Shown: positions 1-5,388 of the stretch, piece after piece
How positions within the stretch are numbered: the stretch's first letter is position 1
Layout: each line of letters opens with the position of its first letter
Notes under the pieces: model-generated
What the model saw: the letters and a program-made list of their open reading frames with translations, nothing else
Databases searched by the model: none
What the model was told of the DNA's origin: nothing
Position numbers and translations under genes: made by a program
Assembly: GCA_026390045.1 (NCBI GenBank)
Contig: JAPLGR010000247.1
Location: 1 to 5,388 of the forward strand
Direction of reading: 5' to 3'
Length of the DNA: 5,388 nt
Origin: Chloroflexota bacterium
Lineage (GTDB): Bacteria; Chloroflexota; Anaerolineae; Anaerolineales; E44-bin32

Positions 1-378
1 GAGAACTCCTGCAGGACGACAGCCGGCGCGTCGGTAGTGTCCTGTCCTCGATCGGCTCCTCCTCGACGGCCCACAGTCACACCGGCGCTCAACTCGACGG
101 GACACAAGGCTCACGTTCTTGAACGCGGGCTACCGGCACCTGTGGGACAGGCACCGGTTCACTGAAGATGAACACCGCGACTCGATGCCGCCCTGCAAAC
201 ACGGACCGATTCAGAGCACCTGACAAGACGCAAGGTCGCCCGCCTGATCCCTCGGGGTCATTCGCAGGGCACCAGCTGCCGGTGCAAGCCGATCTGAGCT
301 CTGCTCAATATCAATCGTGCGGCACGAACTAGTGTGACGACAGCCCTGCTGCGCCTGCTGGCAGGAAGGCGGCTCTTG
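1..378. other. No supportable gene; left-edge non-coding or decayed stretch
   Basis: I see no credible complete gene here. All frames are broken. On the plus strand one frame is open from the left edge to a stop at 120-122 (its last residues include LLQDDSRRVGSVLSSIG). It could be the last ~39 codons of a gene entering from the left, but nothing in it is recognisable. Another plus frame is open from 38 to 223 with no good start or ribosome binding site. On the minus strand the frames downstream of the lipoprotein stop at 379 are also short. No tRNA-like or rRNA-like sequence was recognised. The only clear structure is the compound palindrome at 132-158. The stretch could be an intergenic region or the remains of a decayed gene, and I cannot decide between them. 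Confidence 0.4.
132..158. repeat. Compound inverted repeat (10 bp paired with a symmetric CA/CA bulge)
   Basis: The outer arms ACCGG (132-136) and CCGGT (154-158) are complementary. So are the inner arms CCTGT (139-143) and ACAGG (147-151), with a GGG loop (144-146). Between the two stems each side carries the same dinucleotide CA, which gives a symmetric 2x2 internal loop. No T-run follows on either strand, so it is not a standard terminator. It could be an RNA hairpin, a protein-binding palindrome or chance in GC-rich DNA. Confidence 0.4.
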
Positions 379-963
379 CTACTCCCCCGTGAACACGATC
401 GAGACGTCCGTGCCTCCGCCGGAGTTCGCTGAGTACATGATCATGACCTGCTCGTCGCCGCGCGTCCACATCTGCTCGTTTGCCTGCATCCAGCCCTCGG
501 GGGTTGCGGTCGGGCCAGGGCCTGGCGTCCTGGTCGGCACCGGACCGCAATCTCCCCCACACGAGCCCTCGTCGGCTCCACCGGTTGAGAAGCCGGTCCA
601 GCCGTTGGCCGTCATCTTCTCGTCATAGAACGCCGATGCCGCGCGGACGTCTGCATCTACCGTATACGTGACCATGGTCCCGGGGATGCCGGAGAAGCCA
701 TGTGCACCGGTGTAGACCGGAAAGTCCGGTGGAAGGCCAGCTTGTGAGAGGTCGAATTCGCCATCTGCCTCCGGCGTGGCTTCCGGGACAGGCATCTGCG
801 TGGCCGGCACTTCTTGGACCGCAGCAGTGCGTTCCGGAATCGACGTTGACGGGGCGACTGATCGCCCACTGACCAGACTGCAGGCCAACGATGCAGCAGC
901 CAACGCGACCAGCAATAGAAGAAAGGCCTTCTTGTCTATCAGGGTTCGATGCTGGGTTCTCAT
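379..963 (-). CDS. Small secreted lipoprotein with FY/NGW-type domain and TP-rich insert
   Basis: This is a 194-aa protein. It starts with a charged N-terminus (R2, R6, K11, K12), a hydrophobic stretch at residues 13-27 and a cysteine at C28 in ...SLAC, a plausible if slightly non-canonical lipobox, so it is probably exported and lipid-anchored. Residues 35-70 are a low-complexity Pro/Thr/Glu linker. Residues 78-123 contain a motif set (FPVYTGA, VTYTVDADV, AFYDEKM, NGWT) that I know from many small Chloroflexota-type envelope proteins of unknown function. The domain is then interrupted by an insert at 124-158 holding a CGGDC pair (C135, C139) and a PTRTPGPGPTATP stretch. It resumes with the last strands (MWTRGDEQVMIMYS, TDVSIVFTGE). 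The start is set by an AAGGAG ribosome binding site 9 nt upstream of the ATG. It is transcribed divergently from the VWA gene. Membership in a pfam family was not tested and the biochemical role is unknown. Confidence 0.85.
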   Translation of the reverse strand: MRTQHRTLIDKKAFLLLLVALAAASLACSLVSGRSVAPSTSIPERTAAVQEVPATQMPVPEATPEADGEFDLSQAGLPPDFPVYTGAHGFSGIPGTMVTYTVDADVRAASAFYDEKMTANGWTGFSTGGADEGSCGGDCGPVPTRTPGPGPTATPEGWMQANEQMWTRGDEQVMIMYSANSGGGTDVSIVFTGE

Positions 964-970
964 GGTTGCG

Positions 971-978
971 CTCTCCTT
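971..978 (-). promoter_or_regulatory. Ribosome binding site of the lipoprotein gene
   Basis: Read on the minus strand the sequence is AAGGAGAG. Its AAGGAG core ends 9 nt before the ATG at 963, which is near-ideal spacing. It supports this start over any internal methionine. Confidence 0.75.
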
Positions 979-1035
979 TGGGCTTCAGAATGGCAGCAAC
1001 GTGTCCCCACTGACCGAGCTTGTGCTAAGGCTGCG

Positions 1036-1064
1036 ATTCTATCTTGTGCCCGAGAACGGGACAA
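1036..1064 (-). promoter_or_regulatory. Candidate sigma70-type promoter for the lipoprotein gene
   Basis: On the minus strand TTGTCC (1064-1059, 4 of 6 matches to TTGACA) is followed by exactly 17 bp and then TAGAAT (1041-1036, 5 of 6 matches to TATAAT). Transcription would start near 1029, giving a leader of about 65 nt before the ATG at 963. This was found by eye and the -35 box is only fair. Confidence 0.4.
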
Positions 1065-1206
1065 GCTACGCCCAGGGCCAAGACGTGTTCCTCCAGCTTC
1101 GATTGTCACGCGGCCGCCGTCAGCACCTGCCGGACTTCCTGCATCCTCGGGAAATCCCTTTGCGGAATGGGAAGGTTCGGCCTTGGATGATCGGCGCTGT
1201 CCCGAC

Positions 1207-1234
1207 TTGCCCCCCATCTGAAGGCGGATACACT
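1207..1234 (+). promoter_or_regulatory. Candidate promoter for the VWA gene
   Basis: TTGCCC (1207-1212) and TACACT (1229-1234) are separated by 16 bp, and each matches the sigma70 consensus at 4 of 6 positions. The implied start near 1241 lies just before the ribosome binding site, leaving a leader of about 20 nt. This is a weak call by eye, and other sites in this divergent region are possible. Confidence 0.28.
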
Positions 1235-1246
1235 TCACGTCCACCC

Positions 1247-1254
1247 GAGGAGGG
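1247..1254 (+). promoter_or_regulatory. Ribosome binding site of the VWA gene
   Basis: GAGGAGGG contains a full AGGAGG core (1248-1253) and lies 8 nt before the ATG at 1262. It decides the start: the same frame is open much further upstream (to before 776), but that upstream part overlaps the lipoprotein gene antisense and looks non-coding. Confidence 0.8.
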
Positions 1255-1261
1255 TGCACGC

Positions 1262-2499
1262 ATGTCGGAGACTTCCGCACCACCCAAGGATCGAAAGCCT
1301 CTCATCGCCATTGTTGGCATCGCCCTTGTCGGCGCGTGCTTGTGCGTTGCGGTCGCTGTCGCCGCCTACTTCCTGTTCCGCGACCGCTTGGGACGAGGCG
1401 CACAGCCGACCATCGAATACATCCTTGACGCCTCGCCCCGCATGAGCACCTCATCCGGTGGCGACACAAGGATCGGAGTCGCCCGCGGCGTCCTGGCCGA
1501 GATCGTCCGGACGGCTGATCCGCGCCTCACGGCCGGGCTGCGGCCGCGATCCGCGATGTGGCGAAGACAAGGGGCCCACACACGATCGTCGTCGTTACCG
1601 GCGGCGCGGACAGCTGCAACCCCGAATCCGGCGAGTTGATCCGCCAGGAGGCGGAGCGAGCGGGCGTGGAGCTGAAGGTCTTCGTGGTCGGCCTTGATGT
1701 TCCTCCAGAGGAGGCCGAGGCGGTCAGGGCCATGGTGGCCATGATCCCCGGCGCGACCTACCAGGAGGCGCCCGACGCTGCAGCCCTGCGCGGCGCCCTG
1801 ACCGAGATCCAGACTGAGGTCAATCACCAGGCTGACGAAGAGACCACCGAATCGCCGACTCCCGCAGTCGCCCAGACAGCGTGCGATCACCCCTACTTCC
1901 CGCTGCGGACCGGGTCGAGTTGGACGTATTCCACGCCCCAGGGAGACATGACCTGGAGCGTTGGCGGCGCCGGAGGATCGAACGATTCGGCGGAAGCTAC
2001 GATGGAGATCGCCATGCCCGAAGTCAGCATGACCGTGCACTGGAACTGCAGCTCTGCAGGGATCGTCTCGTACGACTTCGGGACTCTCAGCGTCGCCAGC
2101 ATGGGGGATGTCGCCAGCATGGATGTCGTCGACAGCTCCGGGGTCTATCTGCCCGGCGCCGACCTCCTGACGCCAGGCTACTCCTGGCCCAACAACTACA
2201 CCGTCGTGATGCATGTCTCCCAAGAGGGATTCTCCGCGGACCTCACCATGACAGCTTCCGAGACATGGACGGCCGCTGGCATCGAGACGATCACCGTTCC
2301 GGCCGGGACCTTTGAGGCTCTGCGGGTTGACGGAACGGAAAGCGTCACCATGGGCGGATTCATGGGGGCGGAGGACGTGAACGTCACGGTGAGCGTGACC
2401 CATTGGTATGCCAAGGGCGTTGGCGTCGTGCGCTACACGTCCTCCACCAGTGAGGGGTCGAATTCGGGGGGGGAACTCACGTCGTACACGGTCCCCTAG
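1262..2499 (+). pseudogene. Membrane-anchored VWA-domain protein, frame broken and VWA core shortened
   Basis: The N-terminal part (from ATG 1262) has a short charged cytoplasmic tail, a membrane helix at about residues 13-38 and the first VWA strand with a MIDAS-like motif (IEYILDASPR, D56-A-S58). It continues through the first helix (RIGVARGVLAEIV) to the second strand LTAGLR, ending at 1543. This frame then reads nonsense to a stop at 1637-1639. The VWA sequence resumes in the +2-shifted frame near 1543 as AAIRDVAKTRGPHTIVVVTG, followed by GADSC, the fourth-strand region and helix (ELIRQEAERAGVELKVFVVG), ending near 1827. Between LTAGLR and AAIRDV family members normally have some 45-55 residues, including the third MIDAS Thr; these are absent. 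After a TTESPTPA linker comes a beta-rich domain (about 1882-2496) with YFPLRTGSSWTY, TVPAGTFEALRVD and WYAKGVGVVRY, typical of exported proteins of unknown function. As written, the gene would give a ~125-aa truncated product. A real deletion or an assembly error would both explain it. Confidence 0.75.
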
Positions 2500-2539
2500 A
2501 AGACGCGAACGTCCGCACGTAGGGGCCGCTTGGAATCAT

Positions 2540-2567
2540 CCAGGGCCGGGGGGATCCCCGGCCCTGG
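2540..2567. terminator. Strong GC hairpin between convergent genes, likely bidirectional terminator
   Basis: A perfect 12-bp stem pairs CCAGGGCCGGGG (2540-2551) with CCCCGGCCCTGG (2556-2567) around a GGAT loop. It lies between the stop of the VWA gene (2499) and the stop of the kinase gene (2577), where a shared terminator is expected. There is no clean T-run on either side, only TTCCTGCTAT on the plus side, so it is not a textbook intrinsic terminator. It may act with Rho or protect the 3' ends. Confidence 0.65.
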
Positions 2568-2576
2568 CCGTTCCTG

Positions 2577-4163
2577 CTATGGGCGAGTGACGCGGAGATC
2601 GTCAAACGCGACGACCAGCTTGCCCGGTTCCAGCAAACCGGCCATCAGCGCGAAGGTCCCTGGTGCCGGGGATGGATCCACGCCCTCAGCCACATTCAAT
2701 CCGTCCACGGCAAACGTGACGGCCGATCCCTGACAAGTGAGCTGCAGACTATGCGAATCCCCTTCCGCGTCCTGCGCGCCCTGCACCGCGGTCCACTCCA
2801 CCCATCGATCCTCGACGCCATCGGTCAACTTCCACAGCGAGACCTGTCCATCGCCGCGCCAGGCCGCGGCAACGTAGTTCATCTCATCTTGCCAGCGACA
2901 AACCGCAGCCATCTCGTTCAGGAGCGGGCCTTCCACACGCCGGGCCTGAACCTCGATTCGGATATCCTGCTCTTCGAGCCCCGCGTAGGGCGAGAACCAC
3001 TCCAGCCCACCCGCCAGCGATGTAATCCGAAGGGTGCCATCGGCGTATTCGACAAGCCCATCGGTGGCCTGCGTGAGGCCGAATCCGCTGGCCGGATCCG
3101 AGAAGTCATCGGTCAGCGGCAATGCCTCAGCCGTTGGGGAGACGACGGCGATGGCGGTGGGCGAAGGCTCAACCGTGACGGTGGGCGTGGCCGAAGTCAG
3201 GATCGCGGCCAAACCGCCGCCGAAGACGCCCAACCCAAGCATGCAGAGCAGGACCGCTGCCGCTCCGATGCCCAGCAGGAGCACGCGTGAGACCTTGCGT
3301 CCGGTTCGCACGCCGGGTGCCGGCTCCACCTGAGGAACATGAGTCGCCGAGGGGGCTGCCACGAAAGCCTGGCGGAGGCGACGGGCGAAATCCCCGGGCG
3401 TTGCCGGTCGTTCCCGCGGCTCCTTCGCCATCCCGGCGAAGAAGACGGCATCCACCGCCAGCGGCAGATTGGGTTGGAGGGCCCGGGCCGATGGGACCGG
3501 GTCATGCATGTGACGGACGATCATCCCCAGCGCCGTCTCGGCCTGGAAGGGCTTGCTGCCCGTCAGCATCTCGAACGCCGTCACCGCGAGAGAGTAGACA
3601 TCAGACGCGGCGTCGGCGCTCCCGCCGCGCCCCTGCTCGGGTGACGCGTAAGCGGCGCTTCCGCCTGGGGCTGACCCCTCCAGGTCCACTGCGGCCGCGG
3701 CGATGCCAAAGTCGCCTAAGTAGACGTTGCCGGATTCATCCAGCAGCAAGTTGCTCGGCTTGACATCACGGTGAATGATGCCGCTCTGGTGAGCCGCGTC
3801 CAGGGCGCTTGCGACATCGTCGATCCAGCGCAGGGCCGTGTCGACATCGATCGAGCCCGCCTTGATGCGATCGGCCACCGTTCCGCCGGTGAGGAAGCGG
3901 AAGACCAGGTACTGAGTCCCCTGGTAGTCGCCGTAGTCGTAGAGCGGGACAACGTGAGGATGCTCCAGCTTGGCCACCGTCGCCGCCTCACGATGGAAGA
4001 CGGCTAGCTTCGCAGGATCGGTGGTGCCGCGATCCAGGACCTTGACGGCGACGGTCCGGTGCGTGGCAAGCTGTTCGGCGCGGTAGACGCGGCCCATCCC
4101 CCCGCGGCCGACCATGCTTTGCATACGGTAGCCAGGGAACTCGAAGGATATGGTCTCAGTCAT
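2577..4163 (-). CDS. Transmembrane Ser/Thr protein kinase (PknB-like) with jelly-roll-like ectodomain
   Basis: This 528-aa Hanks-type kinase would phosphorylate Ser/Thr of cytoplasmic proteins in response to an outside signal. The kinase domain (about residues 10-266) has the Gly-rich loop GRGGMG (19-24), the ATP lysine K41 in VAVK, the alpha-C glutamate E59, the catalytic loop HRDVKPSN (131-138; D133, N138), DFG (151-153), SPE (174-176), DVYS (188-191) and R252, so it should be active and is an RD kinase. The activation segment has no Thr, only S164, S169 and S174. After a basic linker comes one membrane helix (about 292-323), a TP-rich stalk (324-346) and an ectodomain (about 350-528) starting DDFSDPASGFG, with DGTLRI, VCRWQDEMNYVAAAW and FALMAGL. 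This resembles the concanavalin/LamG-like jelly rolls common on such kinases and may bind a carbohydrate or other ligand. The ATG at 4163 lacks a clear Shine-Dalgarno. It lies 54 bp after the upstream propeller-kinase gene, so they probably share a transcript. Confidence 0.93.
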   Translation of the reverse strand: MTETISFEFPGYRMQSMVGRGGMGRVYRAEQLATHRTVAVKVLDRGTTDPAKLAVFHREAATVAKLEHPHVVPLYDYGDYQGTQYLVFRFLTGGTVADRIKAGSIDVDTALRWIDDVASALDAAHQSGIIHRDVKPSNLLLDESGNVYLGDFGIAAAAVDLEGSAPGGSAAYASPEQGRGGSADAASDVYSLAVTAFEMLTGSKPFQAETALGMIVRHMHDPVPSARALQPNLPLAVDAVFFAGMAKEPRERPATPGDFARRLRQAFVAAPSATHVPQVEPAPGVRTGRKVSRVLLLGIGAAAVLLCMLGLGVFGGGLAAILTSATPTVTVEPSPTAIAVVSPTAEALPLTDDFSDPASGFGLTQATDGLVEYADGTLRITSLAGGLEWFSPYAGLEEQDIRIEVQARRVEGPLLNEMAAVCRWQDEMNYVAAAWRGDGQVSLWKLTDGVEDRWVEWTAVQGAQDAEGDSHSLQLTCQGSAVTFAVDGLNVAEGVDPSPAPGTFALMAGLLEPGKLVVAFDDLRVTRP

Positions 4164-4217
4164 GGATTTCGGGAGAAGCGCACGGCGAGACCGCCGGGAG
4201 TGCTCACTCTGTTCCCT
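4164..4217 (-). other. 54-bp intergenic spacer within a probable kinase operon
   Basis: This short gap separates the stop of the upstream kinase-propeller gene (4218-4220) from the start of the downstream kinase. It holds a small inverted repeat, CGGCG (4183-4187) and CGCCG (4192-4196) with a 4-nt loop, which is too short and lacks the T-run of a terminator. No convincing Shine-Dalgarno precedes the downstream ATG. I see no sign of a separate promoter, so read-through transcription is the simplest reading. Confidence 0.45.
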
Positions 4218-5388
4218 TCATTGAATCCGTATCCGGCTGACCGTGTCGGCGGACTCATCAGCCGTCCAGATGTCCCAGCAACCGTCGCCGCATGAAAGGG
4301 ACTGCAGCGCGATGGGAGCGCCCTCCACCGTGATGCTCTTGGTGACTTGCGCCTCGGTCGGGCTGATGCGAAAGACCTTGCCGGCCTTCGGCGCGGCCGC
4401 CCAGAGGGACTCGCCATCGAAGATCAGAGCAGATGGATCGGCGGCCGTGTCGACCTGTTCGCCGACAACACCCGTGTTTGGATCGACCTGGACAATCTGC
4501 CCCAGATCGCCAAGCGCGACCCACAGCGAGCGACCATCGAAGATCAGAGCCAGCGGTTCGCCCTTGAGGTCAATGGTCTCCGCTACCTGCGACGTCACGG
4601 GATCCATCCGCACCAGCGACTTGCCCTCCTTGTTGGCGATCCACAGGGAGGAGCCATCGAATGCCAGCGCCAACGGTCCCTCGCCGACCGGTGTATCCGA
4701 TTCGACCTGACCATCGGGGGAGACTTTGGTGACCGTGCCGGCGATGGCGTTGGCCGTCCACAAGAACGAGTCGGCAGAGATGAGAGCGGAAGGGACGTGG
4801 GGCAGCGCATAGCTTGCGACGACCTGGCCCGTGTCCAAATCCAGTGTGGACAGGCTCTGCTTGAGGGAACTCGCTGCCCACAGGAGCTGGCCATCGAAGG
4901 CAAGGGCGACGGGCAGCTCGTCCACGCTGTAGGTTCCGATGCTGTCTCCGCAGCCATCCTCCGAGGCCGCGCAGCCTGAGGCGGCCAGCTTCGTGACGCT
5001 GTTACCGAAGAAGTTGGCCACCCACAGCGAATCCCCGGAGAGCAGCAAGGCGCGCGGCGAGTCGCCAACGGGGTACGAGGAGATCTTCGGGCCGAAGAGG
5101 GCGTCACGTCCCAGGTAGAGAACACCGGCTAGCAAGCCGCCAATCACCAACAGACCGAACACGACCGACGCCACGATGGCCAGCCACTTCCATGCTGGCT
5201 GAGCGCGGCGCGCGGCCGTCGCCGGGGCAGCCGGTCCCATGATCGTTCGGCTGGGCGTCACAGCCGCGGCGGCGCCCCCTGCTCTCGTTGCCGTCTGGGT
5301 GACGGACCGCTGTGCGCTTGCAGGTGCGGACATCGCTTCGCGCACGGCGGAGATCAAGTCGGTCGCCCTGTCCGGCCGCGCCTCGCGA
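4218..5388 (-). CDS. Receptor Ser/Thr kinase with seven-bladed YVTN-type beta-propeller (3' part, cut by right edge)
   Basis: The frame stays open to the window end, so the start is outside. The first visible residues, REARPDRATDLISAVREAM, match the end of a Hanks kinase domain (subdomain XI, invariant Arg followed by the A.DL...L helix). I therefore read this as a truncated kinase gene, not a small protein starting at the TTG at 5357. A Thr/Ala-rich cytoplasmic linker follows, then one membrane helix (WKWLAIVASVVFGLLVIGG and on, about 5125-5190). The rest (4221-5087) is seven repeats of about 40 residues with the pattern P.AL.FDG.SLW.A......V..VDP.TG.V, an extracellular beta-propeller of the YVTN/NHL/PQQ-like kind. 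Blade 1 carries a Cys-containing insert (GCAASEDGCGD) and blade 7 another (CGDGC). Such propellers may bind peptides, glycans or partner proteins; the ligand is unknown. It is probably the upstream member of an operon with the 2577-4163 kinase. The kinase assignment rests on about 19 residues; the propeller is very clear. Confidence 0.8.
   Translation of the reverse strand, partial: REARPDRATDLISAVREAMSAPASAQRSVTQTATRAGGAAAAVTPSRTIMGPAAPATAARRAQPAWKWLAIVASVVFGLLVIGGLLAGVLYLGRDALFGPKISSYPVGDSPRALLLSGDSLWVANFFGNSVTKLAASGCAASEDGCGDSIGTYSVDELPVALAFDGQLLWAASSLKQSLSTLDLDTGQVVASYALPHVPSALISADSFLWTANAIAGTVTKVSPDGQVESDTPVGEGPLALAFDGSSLWIANKEGKSLVRMDPVTSQVAETIDLKGEPLALIFDGRSLWVALGDLGQIVQVDPNTGVVGEQVDTAADPSALIFDGESLWAAAPKAGKVFRISPTEAQVTKSITVEGAPIALQSLSCGDGCWDIWTADESADTVSRIRIQ
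4221..5087 (-). repeat. Seven-fold ~120-bp coding repeat (propeller blades)
   Basis: The propeller blades are visible as a repeat in the DNA. The 17-mer CCATCGAAGATCAGAGC occurs identically at 4414-4430 and 4534-4550, exactly 120 bp apart. Its first seven bases CCATCGA recur at 4654 (another 120 bp) and at 4891 (237 bp further). In protein the SLW (or LLW/FLW) tryptophans of blades 2 to 6 are spaced 40, 39, 40 and 40 residues; blade 1 and blade 7 are longer because of Cys-bearing inserts. Blades 4, 5 and 6 are the most alike (FDG.SLW), which suggests more recent duplication there. Confidence 0.75.

Noticed and set aside
776..1261. Upstream extension of the VWA gene frame to a start at 776
   Set aside because: This part overlaps the lipoprotein gene antisense and has no protein character. 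The strong AGGAGG site before the ATG at 1262 marks the real start.
960..1283. 107-codon minus-strand open frame in the divergent intergenic region
   Set aside because: It covers both candidate promoters and both gene starts and has a shadow-like composition, so a gene here is not supported.
1366..2403. 345-codon open frame on the minus strand
   Set aside because: It lies antisense to the VWA gene, has Arg/His/Gly-rich composition and no domain motifs or ribosome binding site. It is a typical GC-rich shadow frame.
2751..3290. 179-codon plus-strand open frame inside the kinase gene
   Set aside because: It is antisense to the clear kinase ectodomain and membrane segment and shows no motif or plausible start signal.
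4183..4196. Terminator between the two kinase genes
   Set aside because: The stem is only 5 bp with no T-run, and the genes are 54 bp apart on the same strand.
4414..4670. CRISPR-like regular repeats at 120-bp spacing
   Set aside because: The repeats are in-frame coding blades of a beta-propeller with partly conserved 'spacers', not a CRISPR array.
4347..4979. 210-codon plus-strand open frame inside the propeller gene
   Set aside because: Its repetitive look (DQS.R.., EDQSQR) is only the complement of the propeller repeats; the minus-strand frame explains the sequence fully.

Overview
The window is high-GC bacterial DNA with good Shine-Dalgarno sites. Its gene content is extracytoplasmic sensing and signalling: membrane-anchored Hanks-type Ser/Thr kinases with extracellular sensor domains, a membrane-anchored von Willebrand factor A (VWA) protein and a small Thr/Pro-rich lipoprotein. 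This style, including TP-rich linkers after the membrane segment, 'DDFSDP...' ectodomains and 'FPVYTGA...FY...M..NGW' lipoproteins, is familiar from Chloroflexota (Anaerolineae-like genomes, often metagenomic). That taxonomic guess is inference, not proof.

Layout. Bases 1-378 hold no gene I can support, only a compound palindrome at 132-158. Bases 379-963 (minus) encode a 194-aa secreted lipoprotein. A ~298-bp divergent intergenic region (964-1261) carries a plausible promoter for each side. Bases 1262-2499 (plus) encode a single-pass VWA protein with a C-terminal beta-rich domain, but the reading frame is broken near 1540 and about 45-55 residues of the VWA core appear to be missing. A 12-bp perfect hairpin (2540-2567) lies between this gene and the convergent kinase gene. 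Bases 2577-4163 (minus) encode a complete 528-aa transmembrane Ser/Thr kinase with a jelly-roll-like ectodomain. Upstream of it, 54 bp away on the same strand, 4218-5388 holds the 3' part of a second gene. Its first visible residues look like the end of a kinase domain, followed by a membrane segment and a seven-bladed YVTN-type beta-propeller. The rest of this gene lies beyond the right edge.

How they may work together. The two minus-strand kinase genes probably form an operon encoding two receptor kinases that share an architecture (cytoplasmic kinase, one membrane helix, outside sensor) but carry different ectodomains. The VWA protein and the lipoprotein are transcribed divergently from each other and would sit on the outer face of the same membrane. 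A shared envelope-sensing role is inference from co-location only. The most notable points are the broken VWA gene, the recognition that the right-edge ORF is a truncated kinase-propeller fusion, a kinase activation segment without threonine, and cysteine pairs confined to the first and last propeller blades.
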